From assembly GCF_902167145.1 (NCBI RefSeq), contig NC_050101.1, positions 115,535,789-115,599,788 of the forward strand: 64,000 bases of DNA. Direction: 5' to 3'. The notes under the pieces were generated by a model. It did not search any database. It was given only the letters and a program-made list of their open reading frames with translations, and was not told where the DNA came from. Made by a program: the position numbers and the translations under genes. This document shows positions 22,074-33,409 of the stretch, piece by piece. How positions within the stretch are numbered: position 1 is the stretch's first letter; each line of letters begins with the position of its first letter. The DNA comes from Zea mays. Lineage: Eukaryota; Streptophyta; Magnoliopsida; Poales; Poaceae.

Positions 22074-24452
22074 TTAGGCTTGGGACTTAGGTACCCAACT
22101 CTTGTTGGGTCCTACAAGGTTAGTGCAAATTTCCTTAGGGGCCCAAATGCAAGTTTTGTCTCCCTTGCATTTTGCCCCTAACTTCCTAGCAACTATTTTC
22201 CTATCCTTTCTACAAATGGCAAAGGAAGCATTTAGGGCATGATAAATTGTAGAAGGTCCATGAACTTTCCTATGAGCAACATTTCTCCTAGGCATATTGT
22301 GAATAACATTTCTTCTACAAACCTTTCTATCATGCACAACATGAGAACTAGAGGCAGTCATAGCATAAGAATCATAAGCATGTGAATCAAAGGCATCATA
22401 ACTTCTAAAAACATTTCTAGAATTTTTCCTATCATGATACAAAAAGGCATGGTTCCTTTTAGCACTAGTAGCCATAGGGGCCTTCCCTTTCTCCTTAGCT
22501 GGAATGGGAGCCTTATGGCTTGTTAAGTTCTTGGCTTCCCTTTTGTAGCCAAGTCCATCCTTAATTGAGGGATGTCTACCAATCGTATAGGCATCCCTTG
22601 CAAATTTCAATTTATCAAATTTGCTTTTGCTAGTCTTAAGTTGGGCATTAAGACTAGCCAATTCCTCAGTTAGTTTGGAAATTGAAGCTAAATAATCACT
22701 ACAGGCATCAACATCGAAATCCTTACACCTAGTGCAAATCTCAACATGTTCTACACAAGATGTTGTTTTACTAGATTTTTCTAGTTTAGCATTTAAATCA
22801 TCATTTATGCTCTTTAAACTAGCAATTGAATCATGACATGTAGACAACTCACAAGAAAGCATTTTATTTCTATTAATCTCTAATGCAAGTGATTTTTGTG
22901 CTTCTACAAATTTGTCATGTTCTTCATACAACAAATCCTCTTGTTTTTCTAAAAGCACATTCTTATCATTCAAGGCATCAATCAATTCATTAATTTTGTC
23001 TATCTTAGATCTATCTAAACCCTTGAATAAGCATGAATAGTCTATGTCATCATCATCACTAGACTCATTATCACTAGAAGAAGCATAAGTGGAGTCTCGA
23101 GTACTCACCTTCTTCTCCCTTGCCATAAGGCATGTGTGATGCTCGTTGGGGAAGAGGGATGACTTGTTGAAGGCGGTGGCGGCGAGTCCTTCATTGTCGG
23201 AGTCGGAGGAGCAATCCGAGTCCCACTCCTTTCCGATGTGTGCCTCGCCCTTGGCCTTCTTGTAATTCTTCTTCTTTTCCCTCTTGTTCCCCTGTTCCTG
23301 GTCACTATCGTTATCGGGGCAGTTAGCGATAAAATGACCAATCTTACCGCACTTGAAGCATGAGCGCTTCCCCTTTGTCTTGGTCTTGCTTGGTTGCCCC
23401 TTGTGACCTTTTAGCACCGTCTTGAAGCGTTTGATGATGAGAGCCATCTCCTCATCATTAAGTCCGGCCGCCTCAATTTGTGCCACCTTGCTAGGTAGCA
23501 CCTCCTTGCTTCTTGTTGCCTTGAGAGCAAGGGGTTGATGCTCGTTGATCGGTCCATTCAAGGCGTCGTCCACGTATCTTGCCTCCTTGATCATCATCCG
23601 CCCGCTTACGAATTTTCCGAGTACCTCCTCGGGCGTCATCTTCGTGTACCTGGGATTCTCACGAATATTGTTCACGAGATGAGGATCAAGAACGGTAAAT
23701 GACCTTAGTAATAGTCGGACGACGTCATGGTCCGTCCATCGCGTGCTTCCATAACTCCTTATTTTGTTGATGAGGGTCTTGAGCCGGTTGTATGTTTGAG
23801 TTGGCTCCTCGCCCCTTATCATTGCAAACCTTCCAAGCTCGCCCTCCACCAATTCCATTTTAGTGAGCATGGTGATGTCGTTCCCCTCGTGAGAAATCTT
23901 GAGGGTGTCCCATATCTGCTTGGCATTGTCCAAGCCGCTCACCTTATTGTACTCGTCCCTGCACAAAGAGGCTAGCAACACAGTAGTAGCTTGTGCATTT
24001 TTATGAATTTGTTCATTAATAAACATAGGGCTATCTGAGCTATCAAATTTCATTCCATTCTCTACGATCTCCCATATGCTTGGATGGAGAGAGAATAAAT
24101 GACTACGCATTTTGTGACTCCAAAATCCGTAGTCCTCCCCATCAAAGTGTGGAGGTTTGCCAAGAGGAATGGAAAGCAAATGCGAATTCGAACTTTGTGG
24201 AATACGAGAATAATCAAATGAAAAGTTCGAATTGACCGTCTTTTGTTTGTCGTAGTCGTCGTCCTTGTGGGAAGAAGTAGACTCGTCGCTGTCGTAGTAG
24301 ACGATCTCCTTGATACGTCTTGTCTTCTTCTTCTTCCCATCTTTACGTCTGTGGCCCGAGCCAGAGTCGTTGGATTTGTCATCTTTTGGCTCGTTGACGA
24401 AAGACTCCTTTTCCTTGTCGTTGATCACTATCCCCTTCCCCTTAGGATCCAT
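22074..24452 (-). CDS. Copia gag polyprotein, Sirevirus type
   Basis: An open frame of 792 residues starting MDPKGKG. It has a basic, Ser/Asp-rich N-terminus (to about 95), a UBN2-type capsid-like domain (about 100-300, with PPHFDGEDYGFW and GEEPTQTYNRL), and one CCHC zinc knuckle CFKCGKIGHFIANCP at about 365. A long acidic and coiled-coil C-terminal half (about 400-650) and a basic tail follow. It would assemble virus-like particles in the cytoplasm and bind element RNA. It ends 8 bases before the pol frame opens, in another frame. Confidence 0.9.
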   Translation of the reverse strand: MDPKGKGIVINDKEKESFVNEPKDDKSNDSGSGHRRKDGKKKKTRRIKEIVYYDSDESTSSHKDDDYDKQKTVNSNFSFDYSRIPQSSNSHLLSIPLGKPPHFDGEDYGFWSHKMRSHLFSLHPSIWEIVENGMKFDSSDSPMFINEQIHKNAQATTVLLASLCRDEYNKVSGLDNAKQIWDTLKISHEGNDITMLTKMELVEGELGRFAMIRGEEPTQTYNRLKTLINKIRSYGSTRWTDHDVVRLLLRSFTVLDPHLVNNIRENPRYTKMTPEEVLGKFVSGRMMIKEARYVDDALNGPINEHQPLALKATRSKEVLPSKVAQIEAAGLNDEEMALIIKRFKTVLKGHKGQPSKTKTKGKRSCFKCGKIGHFIANCPDNDSDQEQGNKREKKKNYKKAKGEAHIGKEWDSDCSSDSDNEGLAATAFNKSSLFPNEHHTCLMAREKKVSTRDSTYASSSDNESSDDDDIDYSCLFKGLDRSKIDKINELIDALNDKNVLLEKQEDLLYEEHDKFVEAQKSLALEINRNKMLSCELSTCHDSIASLKSINDDLNAKLEKSSKTTSCVEHVEICTRCKDFDVDACSDYLASISKLTEELASLNAQLKTSKSKFDKLKFARDAYTIGRHPSIKDGLGYKREAKNLTSHKAPIPAKEKGKAPMATSAKRNHAFLYHDRKNSRNVFRSYDAFDSHAYDSYAMTASSSHVVHDRKVCRRNVIHNMPRRNVAHRKVHGPSTIYHALNASFAICRKDRKIVARKLGAKCKGDKTCIWAPKEICTNLVGPNKSWVPKSQA

Positions 24453-24487
24453 CTCTTCGGGCGGTTAGTCCCTTTCTTGAAGAGAAC

Positions 24488-24502
24488 GGCTCCGATACCA
24501 AT
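24488..24502 (-). promoter_or_regulatory. primer-binding site (initiator tRNA-Met type)
   Basis: On the minus strand the bases directly after the 5' LTR read ATTGGTATCGGAGCC, matching the 3' end of plant initiator tRNA-Met apart from small changes. It sets the orientation and the internal limit of the 5' LTR. Confidence 0.85.
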
Positions 24503-25773
24503 TGAGAGCACCTAGAGGGGGGGTGAATAGGTGATCCTGTAAAACTTTAAGCTTATAGCCACAAAAACTTGTTAAGGGTTAGCACAATAATTGCCAAGTG
24601 GCTAAAGAGGAGATCTTGCACAATATGACAATCACAAAGAATTCAACACAGAGAAGACACGGTGATTTATCCCGTGGTTCGGCCAAGTACAAAACTTGCC
24701 TACTCCACGTTGTGGCGTCCCAACGGACGAGGGTTGCAATCAACCCCTCTCAAGCGGTCCAAAGACCCACTTGAATACCACGGTGTTTTGCCTTGCTTAT
24801 CTTTATCCCACTTGCGAGGAATCTCCACAAATTGGAGTCTCTCGCCCTTACACTTAAGATTCAAAAACAAGCACGGAGTAAGGGAGGGAAGCAACACACA
24901 CAAATCCACAGCGAAATGCGCACACACACGGCCAAGAATCGAGCTCAAAGACTATCTCAAAGTTCTCACAAGAACGAAGCTCGAATCACTTAGAATGACA
25001 AACGGATGCGCAAAGACTGAGTGTGGATGATCAAGAATGCTCTAAGGTTGCTTGGTGTCTCCCTCCATGCGCCTAGGGGTCCCTTTTATAGCCCCAAGGC
25101 AGCTAGGAGCCGTTGAGAACAAATCTGGAAGGCCATCTTTGCCTTCTGTCGTCGGGCGCACCGGACAGTCCGGTGCACACCGGACACTGTCCGGTGCCCG
25201 ATTTCCTTCCTTAAACAGCGCGGTCGACCGTTGCAGATGCGGGAGCCGTTGGCGCACCGGACATGTCCGGTGCACACCGGACAGTCCGGTGCCCCCTTCC
25301 GACCGTTGGCTTGGCCACGTGTCCCGCGCAGATCGCGCGGCCGACCGTTGGCCCGGCCGACCGTTGGCTCACCGGACAGTCCGGTGCACACCGGACAGTC
25401 CGGTGAATTTTAGCCGTACGCCGTCAGCAAATTCCCGAGAGCGGCCTCTTCGGCCGAGGCAGCCTGGCGCACCGGACACTGTCCGGTGCACCACCGGACA
25501 CTGTCTGGTGCGCCACCGGACAGTCCGGTGCCCCAGACCGAAACAGCCTCTTGGCTGTACACAGCCAACTTTCTTCTTTTCTTCTTCTTCCTGTTTCTAA
25601 CACTTAGACAAGTATATTAGTACACAAAACCAATGTACTAAGACTTAGATACATACCTTTGTTCTAGATTTTCACTTTGTTCAACCATGGGCATTGATTC
25701 ACATTTAAGCACTTGTGTTGACACTCAATCACCAAAATACTTAGAAATGGCCCAAGGGCACATTTCCCTTTCA
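24503..25773 (-). repeat. 5' LTR of the Sirevirus-like element
   Basis: 1271 bp, collinear with 16801-18070. Differences seen: one extra G in the first G run, and single-base changes near 24627, 24682, 25040, 25288, 25326 and 25506. The CCGGAC palindrome array is at 25157-25532. Confidence 0.93.
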
Positions 25774-25852
25774 GCCATGTCCGCCGCTCCCCGGTCTCCA
25801 ACGCCCCACTTCCAAAGCCATCGTGGCGGAGCCCCCCTCCCACCCTGCGTCG

Positions 25853-26033
25853 ATGGCAAAGTTGTATCTGCAGGTGGTGCGGCCCCCGGATTTAAACAGG
25901 AACACTGGGTAGTTCATGTACCCCGAGGTCTGGACCGCCTACATCATCTTCTTTTGTTGGATCCTCGCCCTCTCCGTCTTTGGGTGTGCCCCCAGCATTG
26001 GCATGAACGCTCGTCAACCTTGGCCACTTTGCA
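25853..26033 (+). pseudogene. ORM1-like: first exon of an ORM/ORMDL-like gene, disrupted
   Basis: From the ATG at 25853 the frame reads MAKLYLQVVRPPDLNRNT, closely resembling the N-terminus of ORMDL proteins. These are ER membrane regulators of serine palmitoyltransferase in sphingolipid synthesis. The next codons are GGG TAG where the family has Glu-Trp, so translation stops after 19 residues. The same frame continues with FMYPEVWTAYII, a transmembrane WIL-LSVFGC segment, then a small deletion shifts the frame; in the new frame TLVNLGHFA is recovered. A GTACGT donor-like site follows at 26034. The downstream exons were not found. A 9-kb Copia element lies just upstream and a 12.7-kb Gypsy element sits in the presumed intron. 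Confidence 0.75.
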
Positions 26034-26282
26034 GTACGTACAACGTCATTCTCTTGCTCCTTGCATGTCTTAATGTCTGCCATGTTACTTGCTCCCCCTT
26101 GCTATCGTTGGTTCGTTCATGTGCAAAGGCTGAAATGGGGTTTTAGCTGTTCCTATTAATGTTAACATGAGGGGCATCTTACTGAAGCGACTCCATGTTT
26201 GGTCGTCTACATCATGAGTGATTGAGGGCTAAGTTCTGATGCTTGTGTTGGATGGGGTTACATACCTTTACACTTACATGCA

Positions 26283-27465
26283 TGTCGGTACCCTGAAATA
26301 GGGGTACCCCTTACTACAGTATGAAGACATAGTACCCGCGCGGCTATCTCTAGTCGCGTGGTAAACAGCACCCGACCCCACCACGTGGACGGCTCCAGAG
26401 CTGCCATGTGGCCAGAGAAGATGATATACTCCAAGGTATCAATAGTGAGTCCGGACCCCCATTAGAAAGTGTCGACCCACTGTATATGTAGACCGGACCT
26501 CCGGGAGAGGTCTGGGACCTCCACGTGCGCAAACCGGACCCCTAGGATGGGTTTCGGACCCCTCTGTGTGGGGTCCAGGCCACTCACAGCAGGGTCCTGT
26601 GATTCCGGGACAAAGAGTACCCAGGCCTTAATCAAGGCCAGGCGGGGGTCCGGAGCCGACACGTGTCCAGACCATACCGTGTACGCTTCTGCTCCCCGCT
26701 CAGGCAGAGCCCCGATGCTGCCACATGGCATGCATCCCGTGACGTAAGCCAACGGGCGGAGCCTGACGTAAGGCCTCTGGGCCACGCAACCTCTGCATTT
26801 ATTGCGGATAAGGTGTGCCGCCTGTCCATTCCACTGGCAGGTGATGTGCCGCCTCAGCATTTAATGAGCCCTGTCCATTCCACTGGTAGGCGATGTGCCG
26901 CCTCGGCATTTAATGAGCCCTGTCCACTCCGCTGACGAATGGCGACCAGGCCATCCCGCAGGCGGCGTGCCTGTCCATTCCATTGGCATGCAGTACGCCA
27001 ATGCTGCCACGTGTACTACGCTCTTCATGACGCGCGCGTTACCGAGGAAGCAGCCGCGACATATCAATACTGTATGCACTATGGACATTATGGCGCTCGG
27101 AGATCACCCAGGCGTTACAGGCATTAGTTACTTCCTTCCATTTTGCCCCTAGGCCCGCATGTCGGGGCTCAGTATCCTTGTACGTGCCCCCTTGAGCTAT
27201 AAAAGGGAGGGCACATGACGTTACAAGGCAGACTTTCAGGCTCACTCAGACACTCAGACTCACAAGTTCATACACGCTCTCAATACTACGCACAATGGAG
27301 TAGGGTATTACGCTCCGGCGGCCTGAACCACTCTAAACCCTTGTGTGTTCTTGTGTTCATCTCGAATCCATCTAGCAGACAGGCAAAACGCTTAGGCCCC
27401 CTCCTCATCTTAAAATTTAGGGCGGGTGCGTTCCGCCACCCGGTCGGAGAATTTCCTCTCTAACA
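26283..27465 (+). repeat. 5' LTR of the Gypsy element
   Basis: A TATA box, CTATAAAAG, is at about 27196-27204. A roughly 50-bp unit containing TCCATTCCACTGGCAGG and GATGTGCCGCCTC is repeated in tandem at 26825-26935. A primer site, TTTGGCGCGCCAGGTAGGGGG, follows directly. Confidence 0.9.
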
Positions 27466-27487
27466 TTTGGCGCGCCAGGTAGGGGGC
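27466..27487 (+). promoter_or_regulatory. primer-binding site of the Gypsy element
   Basis: TTGGCGCGCCAGGTAGGGGG abuts the 5' LTR, the usual position and general form in grass Gypsy elements. I cannot assign the tRNA with certainty. Confidence 0.7.
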
Positions 27488-27495
27488 TTGGCATT

Positions 27496-29446
27496 ATGTT
27501 TTTGCTTGTTTTTCTACTCGACACCATGGTCCACATCGTCGAGCACCATGATTTCATGCCTGAGGACTTCCTGGTGGAGGAAGAGGCTGCATCTTCCACA
27601 CCGTGGGCCACCAACTGCCCTGCGACTGGTGCTGCTGCTGTGTACTCTGCACGACAGCACACTCCGGTGCAGACCTCCAGAGCGTCTAGGGCTGCGCCTG
27701 GGGCACTATCAGCTGCCAGGGAGTTGCTACACCACCCTCCTAGCTCCACGGCCTCGCCGAGGGCCATGAAGCAGTGGTGTGACGATGTCGACCGTCTGCT
27801 CGGCATGGCGCACTCTAGCTCAGCCAGGCCCAGGCCTCGGTCATCCTGGCGTCAACATGAGGCGTCGGCGTCAGTGTGCTCACCCTCGGTGAGGGCTGCA
27901 CCGACTGAGGACCTGCGGGCGGAGCTCAACCGCAGTCGTGCGGGAGAGGACGCTCCAGTCTCTCTGGTGAGGTCTGATGACCTGTGAGCAGAACTCAACC
28001 ACTGGCGTGCGGGCGAGGATGCCCGCGTCTCCCTGGAGAGGGCACGTGAGTGCCGGCTAAACGTCGAGGGTCGCAACCTCGACTACAACTTCGCTGCGGT
28101 TGCACCGCAAACTCCAACGGGCGCCCGGATCCAGGCGGGTGTCCCATTGGCCGGCGTGGGCTGCGCCGCACTGGCGGATCATCTCCTCGCGGCAACTTGG
28201 CCATCTAAGTTCCGGCCACACCTGTCGGAAAAGTACGACGATACGTCAAACCCATCAGAATTCTTGCAGGTATACGTCACCACCATTACGGCAGCAGGTG
28301 GAGACCCTGCTATAATGGCAACATACTTCCATGTAGCCTTGTCTGGGCCAGCCCGGACTTGGCTCATGAACCTCACCCCAGGATCGATCTACTCCTAGGA
28401 AGAGCTCTGTGCGCGGTTCACAGTGAACTTCCCGAGCGCTTATCAACAGCATGGCGTGGAGGCTCACCTCCATGCAGTGAGGCAGGAACCCGGGGAAACT
28501 CTCCGGGCATTCATCTCCCGCTTCACTAAGGTACGAGGGACTATACCACGTATCACTGATGCTTCCATCATCACTTCTTTCTGCCAGGGGGTACATGATG
28601 AAAAGATGTTGGAGAAGTTGGCCACGCATGACGTGGAAACTGTCACCACGCTCTTCGCTCTGGCCGACAAGTGCGCCAGGGCTGCCGAGGGCCGTGCATG
28701 GCACTCGGCACCATAGACCAAAGTTGCCCAGACGGGTGGCTCGGGTGCCGTCACCCAAGACGACAAAAAGAAGAAGAAGAAGAACCACGACCACGAGAAG
28801 CCACAGACTGCTGCTCCGGTCGTCGCAGCTGCGACTGGGGGCCGGAACGAGCGCAACAAGCGCCCACGGCCATAGGGAGGTAACAGCGGCACATGCCCTG
28901 TGCACCCCAACAGTCGTCATAGCGCCGTCGAGTGTCGCGAGATCATCAAGCTCATGAAGCGCGTCAGCGAGCGGCGTGAGCAGTCTTCCAAGGATGGCTC
29001 CCCGTCTCGTCGCCGGCCTGGCAAGGAGAAGGTCGACGACGATGATGTGGCTGCGGGAGAACGGGACCTCGGGTATCAGTCACCTGAGGGGGACCTGAAG
29101 GATGTTTTCACTGGGGACTCAGACTCTGGTGATGACAACGACCGCCGCAAGAAGTTGTACGCCATGTACGGCAGGAGCTGGGAGCTCACCTCCCGTAGGA
29201 ACGTCAAGTCCCTGCGCCGAGAGGTCCTTTCGGCGGTCCCAGGGGTCCCGAAGGCTGCTCCACATCAGCGGTGGAGGAGCACCACCATCTCCTTCGGGGC
29301 ATCCGACTGCCCCGGCAACATGGCAGGGGCCGGTATACTACCGCTCATCACCGCCCCTGTCATCGCTAACATGCGGCTGCACCATGTTCTGATTGACGGA
29401 GGGGCTGGCCTCAACGTCATCAGTCATGCTGTATTCAAGCAGCTGT
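27496..29446 (+). pseudogene. Gypsy gag and protease region with multiple in-frame stops
   Basis: One reading frame runs from the ATG at 27496 through the region but is broken by stops at 27985, 28396, 28714, 28873 and 29446. The capsid-like retrotransposon gag domain is at about 28250-28710 (YFHVALSGPARTWL, then PGETLRAFISRF). A basic Lys-rich segment follows at 28765-28800. The aspartic-protease motif VLIDGGAGLNVIS is at about 29385. The N-terminal part has a tandem duplication of about 69 bp (27911-28045). Protein products would be truncated. Confidence 0.85.
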
Positions 29447-29490
29447 AGATCCCAGGGTCCCGGCTGGGACCCTCTCGCCCATTCTCCGGA

Positions 29491-31020
29491 GTGGGCCCAC
29501 AACCAGTGTATCCCCTTGGGAGCATCGCACTCCCGGTAACATTCGGGACCAAGGAAAACTTCCGCACGGAGAACGTCCAGTTCGACGTCGCGGAGGTCAA
29601 CCTCCCCTGCAACGCCATCATCGGCAGGCCGGCCCTGTACCGGTTCATGGCCATTGCCCATTACGGGTATTTGGTCCTCAAGATGCCGTCTCTGGCCGGG
29701 GTCCTCACCGTGTGGGGCGACTGCGCCACTGCGCTTGCGGCTGTGGAAAAGCTGCACGCCCTGGCGGCAGAAGCTGCTCGCCCGGACGACGGAGGGAGGA
29801 ACCCCTGGACCTCCAGAACCAAGGCGCCTACCAAGGTGCCGAAGGTGCGGCCATCCGGAGCGGACGACGTCCCCGTCAAGGCCGTCCAGCTCAGTGCGGG
29901 TTCCTCCCAGGCCACTCGCATTGCGGGTGATCTGGAGGAAAAATAGGAACTCGCGCTCGTCACCTTCCTCCAGACAAATGCCGACGTGTTCACATGGGAG
30001 CCGTCACAGATGCCTGGGATCCCCAGGGAGGTGATCGAGCACCATCTGAAGATCAACCCTGATGCCAAGCCGGTGAGTCAGAAGCCTCGCAGACAGTGCG
30101 TCGAGCGACAGGACTTCATCTGAAAAGAGGTCCGGAAGCTGCTAGATGTCGGCTTCATCGAAGAGGTTCATCACCTAGTGTGGCTGGCCAACCCAGTCAT
30201 CGTCCCCAAGGCGAATGGGAAGCTTTGGATGTGCATCGACTACACAAGCCTTAATAAGGCTTGTCCCAAGGACCCGTATCCACTTCCACGAATAGATCAA
30301 ATCGTGGATTCTACCTCCGGGTGCGACCTTTTGTCTTTCTTACATGCTTACTCTGGTTTCCATCAAATCCAGATGTCTAGGGAAGATAGGAAGCATACCG
30401 CTTTTGTAACAGTGGATGGGCTTTATTGCTATGTCGTGATGCCTTACGGTCTGAAGAACGCCTTGTCGACATTTGTGCGGGCGATGAGTAAGACTTTCAG
30501 GGACCTGATCAGGGACAGAGTAGAGGTATACGTCGATGACATCGTGGTCAAGACTAAGAGAGGGTCGACCCTAGTGGAAGACTTAACCCTAATCTTCGAC
30601 AAGCTGCGGGCAACCCGCACGAAGCTGAACCCAGACAAGTGCGTCTTTGGTGTCTCCGCAGGGAAGTTGCTGGGGTTCCTGGTTTCGTACCGGGGCACTG
30701 AAGCAAACCCGGAGAAAATCAAGGCGATTGAGGTAATGAGGCCTCTGGCTCGCATCAAGGATGTCCAGAAGCTTACGGGGTCATTAGCCACCCTTAGCCG
30801 CTTCATTTCAAGGCTAGCTGAGAGGGCGCTACCCTTCTTCAAGCTGTTGCGGAAGTCCGACCCATTCTCTTGGACCGAAGAGGCAGAACAAGCCTTCCAA
30901 GAGTTGAAGCAGCACCTGGTGTCCCTACCAATTAATACTGGTAGCCCCAGAGCCTGGGGAGCTGTTGTATTTATACATCGCGGTGGCTACGGAAGCGGTG
31001 AGCATGGTGCTGGTCGTTGA
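29491..31020 (+). pseudogene. Gypsy reverse transcriptase region
   Basis: The same frame as gag resumes after the stop at 29446, with stops at 29944 and 30121. Reverse transcriptase signatures are clear: VIVPKANGKLWMCIDYTSLN, then MPYGLKNA, YVDDIVVKTK with the catalytic Asp pair, and LGFLVSYRG, then a connection domain with FSWTEEAEQAFQELK. After about 31020 the frame is lost before RNase H. Confidence 0.88.
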
Positions 31021-32200
31021 AAGGATGGCACAAGAAGGCCAGGAACCTGAGGACTCGGTACCGGCTGCCGGGGTCCGGACCGTTTAGAGGCTAGTCTACT
31101 ACGTCAGCGAGGTCCTCCACAAGGCGAAGACCAGGTACCTTGAGACACACAAACTTCTCTATGATGTGCTTGTTGCGTCCAGGAAGTTGCGCCACTATTT
31201 CCACGCACACAGGGTCGTGGTGGTGACCTCCTTTCCGTTAAAGGCCATCCTCCACAACTCTAACGCCACAGGCAACATCGCCAAGTGGGCTGCAGAGCTC
31301 GCTGAGTTCCAGCTGGACTTCTAGCCTCACCACGCCATCAAAAGCCAGGTCCTGGCCAACTTCATCGTGGAGTGGATGCCTCCCTCGAGCGCTCCTAGGG
31401 GTCCGGATCCCGATTTGGAATCCACACCTGCGAAGCCCAGGGGTCCGGTCTTCACCGAGCCCCACTGGACGCTTTTCTTCGACGGATCCGCCCGTTAGCA
31501 AGTTGGCGGAGCTGGAGTGGTCGTCATCGACCCAAGCGGAGATCAAGTGAAGTACATGGTGCACCTTGAGTTCAAGGCCACCAACAACATGGCGGAGTAC
31601 GAAGCACTGATCTTCGACTTGTTGGTGAACCTATCCCTAGGGATCCGCTAGCTCCAGGTGAAGGGGGACTCCCAGCTGATCATCAAGCAAGTCCGCGGGG
31701 AGTGTAGCTGCAATGAGCCCAGGCTCGCAGTGTACCTACATCATGTGAGGAAGCTGGAAAAGGACTTCACTGCCCTGGAACTGCAACACGTTCCTCGGGC
31801 TGACAACTCGGTGGTAGATGACCTCACCCGTGCCCGAGGGCGTCTTTGAAAGACAGCTGCTGAGACCCACCGCCCAGCCGGCCGAACTGGACGAAGGGAG
31901 CGAGACTAGCACCTCGAAGCTAGCGGTCTCGGTGGCGTCCCATCTACAGAACCCACCGAAGACTGTGTGTGCTATAGGAGATCCTGCCCGTCCCTTAGCG
32001 CCACAGCCAATACCTCAGAGTGGTCCCGATGCATGGATCTCCGAGATCCGGGACTACCTGAAGGAAAATATCCTTCCTGAAGACCATGTGTCCACAGAGC
32101 GCATAATGCGGTTGGCTAAATGCTACACGGTGGTGGAAGGGGATCTCTACCGCCGTGGCGCCAACGACATTCTCATGCGGTGCATTACCTAGGAGGAGGG
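31021..32200 (+). pseudogene. Gypsy RNase H region, broken
   Basis: Across shifting frames, WTLFFDGSAR (31467-31496) followed by a TAG, AGVVVIDPSG, NNMAEYEALIF and VKGDSQLIIKQV mark the archaeal-type RNase H domain typical of the Tat/Athila side of Gypsy. Stops at about 31084, 31324, 31497 and 31651 interrupt it. Confidence 0.8.
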
Positions 32201-32207
32201 TCGTGAG

Positions 32208-33135
32208 TTGCTCACGGAGATCCATGGAGGAGAGTGCGGAAGTCATTCATCATCCCGCATGCTGGTCGGTAAGGACTTCCGACATGGCTTTTACTGGCCA
32301 ACCTCTCTCCAGGATGCAGCTGAGATGGTAAAGTCCTGCAAGGCGTGCCAGTTCCACGCAAAGAAGATACACACACACACCAGCTCAGGCCACCCCTGTG
32401 GTCAATATCACCCAGGGTGCTGCTGCCGCTTTCCTTAAGTCGATCATCTGTAGATTTGGGGTCCCAAGCCGTATCATTACGGACAACGGGACCCAGTTTA
32501 CAGGTCGGATCTTCCAGGAGTATTGCGAGGACAGCGGCACCCAGCTCTGCTTTGCGTCTGTGGCTCATCCATGGAGCAACGGCCAAGTGGAGAGGGCAAA
32601 CGCAGAAATCCTCAGGGGACTCAAGACACGCACCTACGACTGCTTGAAAAAGCATGGTGCAAATTGGGTCAGCGAGTTTCCGCCCGTGCTATGGGGGAAC
32701 CGGACCACACCCAGCCAAGCTACCGGGAAGACCCCGTTCTTCCTGGTCTACGGGACTGAAGCCTGCCTTCCCCCGGAAATCCTTATGGGCTCCCCACGGG
32801 TCCAGGCTTTCGATGAGTCTATGCAAGAACAGCTACGACATGAGGACGTGGACTTCATCGACGAGCGCAGATGGCGAGCGGCGATCCGAAATGCACGGTA
32901 CAACCAAGCGCTTAGGCGCTACCACCAACGGTTCGTGCATAGTAGGGAGCTCAGGGTCGGGGACCTAGTCCTAAGCCGAGTACTGAACCGAGAAGGGCTC
33001 CACAAACTCTCCCCTAGCTAGGAAGGACCCTTCAAGGTGATGGAAATATGCCGACCTGGGTGTATCCGCCTTGCTACAATTGAAGGAGAGCCTCTTCCCA
33101 ATCCTTGGAACATAGAGCATCTCCGTAAGTTTTTC
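32208..33135 (+). pseudogene. Gypsy integrase with internal deletion
   Basis: The N-terminal HHCC-type zinc-binding segment is present (GGECGSHSS, CKACQFHAKK; about 32225-32370). The sequence then jumps at about 32375-32400 straight to VVNITQG, losing about 60 residues that normally hold the first catalytic Asp. The rest of the core (IITDNGTQF with the second Asp; WSNGQVERAN with the Glu) and the C-terminal region follow in another frame to a stop at 33019. Similarity continues to about 33130. Confidence 0.85.
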
Positions 33136-33409
33136 CCATAAAAACAAGCCTGGGGATTCAGTTTTCTTCCTTTGTAACTAAGTTGCGATATATGTACGCC
33201 AGCCCGGTGAGGTCTGCCCTCATAAACCCGGTCTATTGGCCTACACTCATGAATATCAAGTTATAAAGAAAAGATTCACCCCCAAATTTGTTTTTGTGAT
33301 GGTTTTATCTTGCTTCAATTTACGAGCATCTATTTTTATCTAACCCACCCATATAGTTCCCACCCTAGCTGGTATAATGACATCTGAATTGAGTAGCCAG
33401 GCTTGCAGT

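Larger units (their letters stand above)
16801..25773 (-). mobile_element. Sirevirus-like Ty1/Copia LTR retrotransposon, 8.97 kb
   Basis: The LTRs at 16801-18070 and 24503-25773 are near-identical (about seven substitutions and one indel seen by eye). The flanks are GCCAC (16796-16800) and GCCAT (25774-25778), a 5-bp duplication with one change. On the minus strand the order is LTR, tRNA-Met-type primer site, a large gag, then protease, integrase, reverse transcriptase and RNase H, then a 0.8-kb tail with several purine tracts. Integrase before reverse transcriptase marks Copia. The large gag, repeated GGGGGAGA tracts and palindromic LTR motifs point to the Sirevirus group (Ji/Opie-like; exact family not verified). 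The pol frame has one in-frame stop. Confidence 0.93.

Noticed and set aside
22743..24452. Possible separate env-like or second gene in the C-terminal half of Copia gag
   Set aside because: It is continuous with gag, has coiled-coil character and no membrane segment; typical of long Sirevirus gag proteins.
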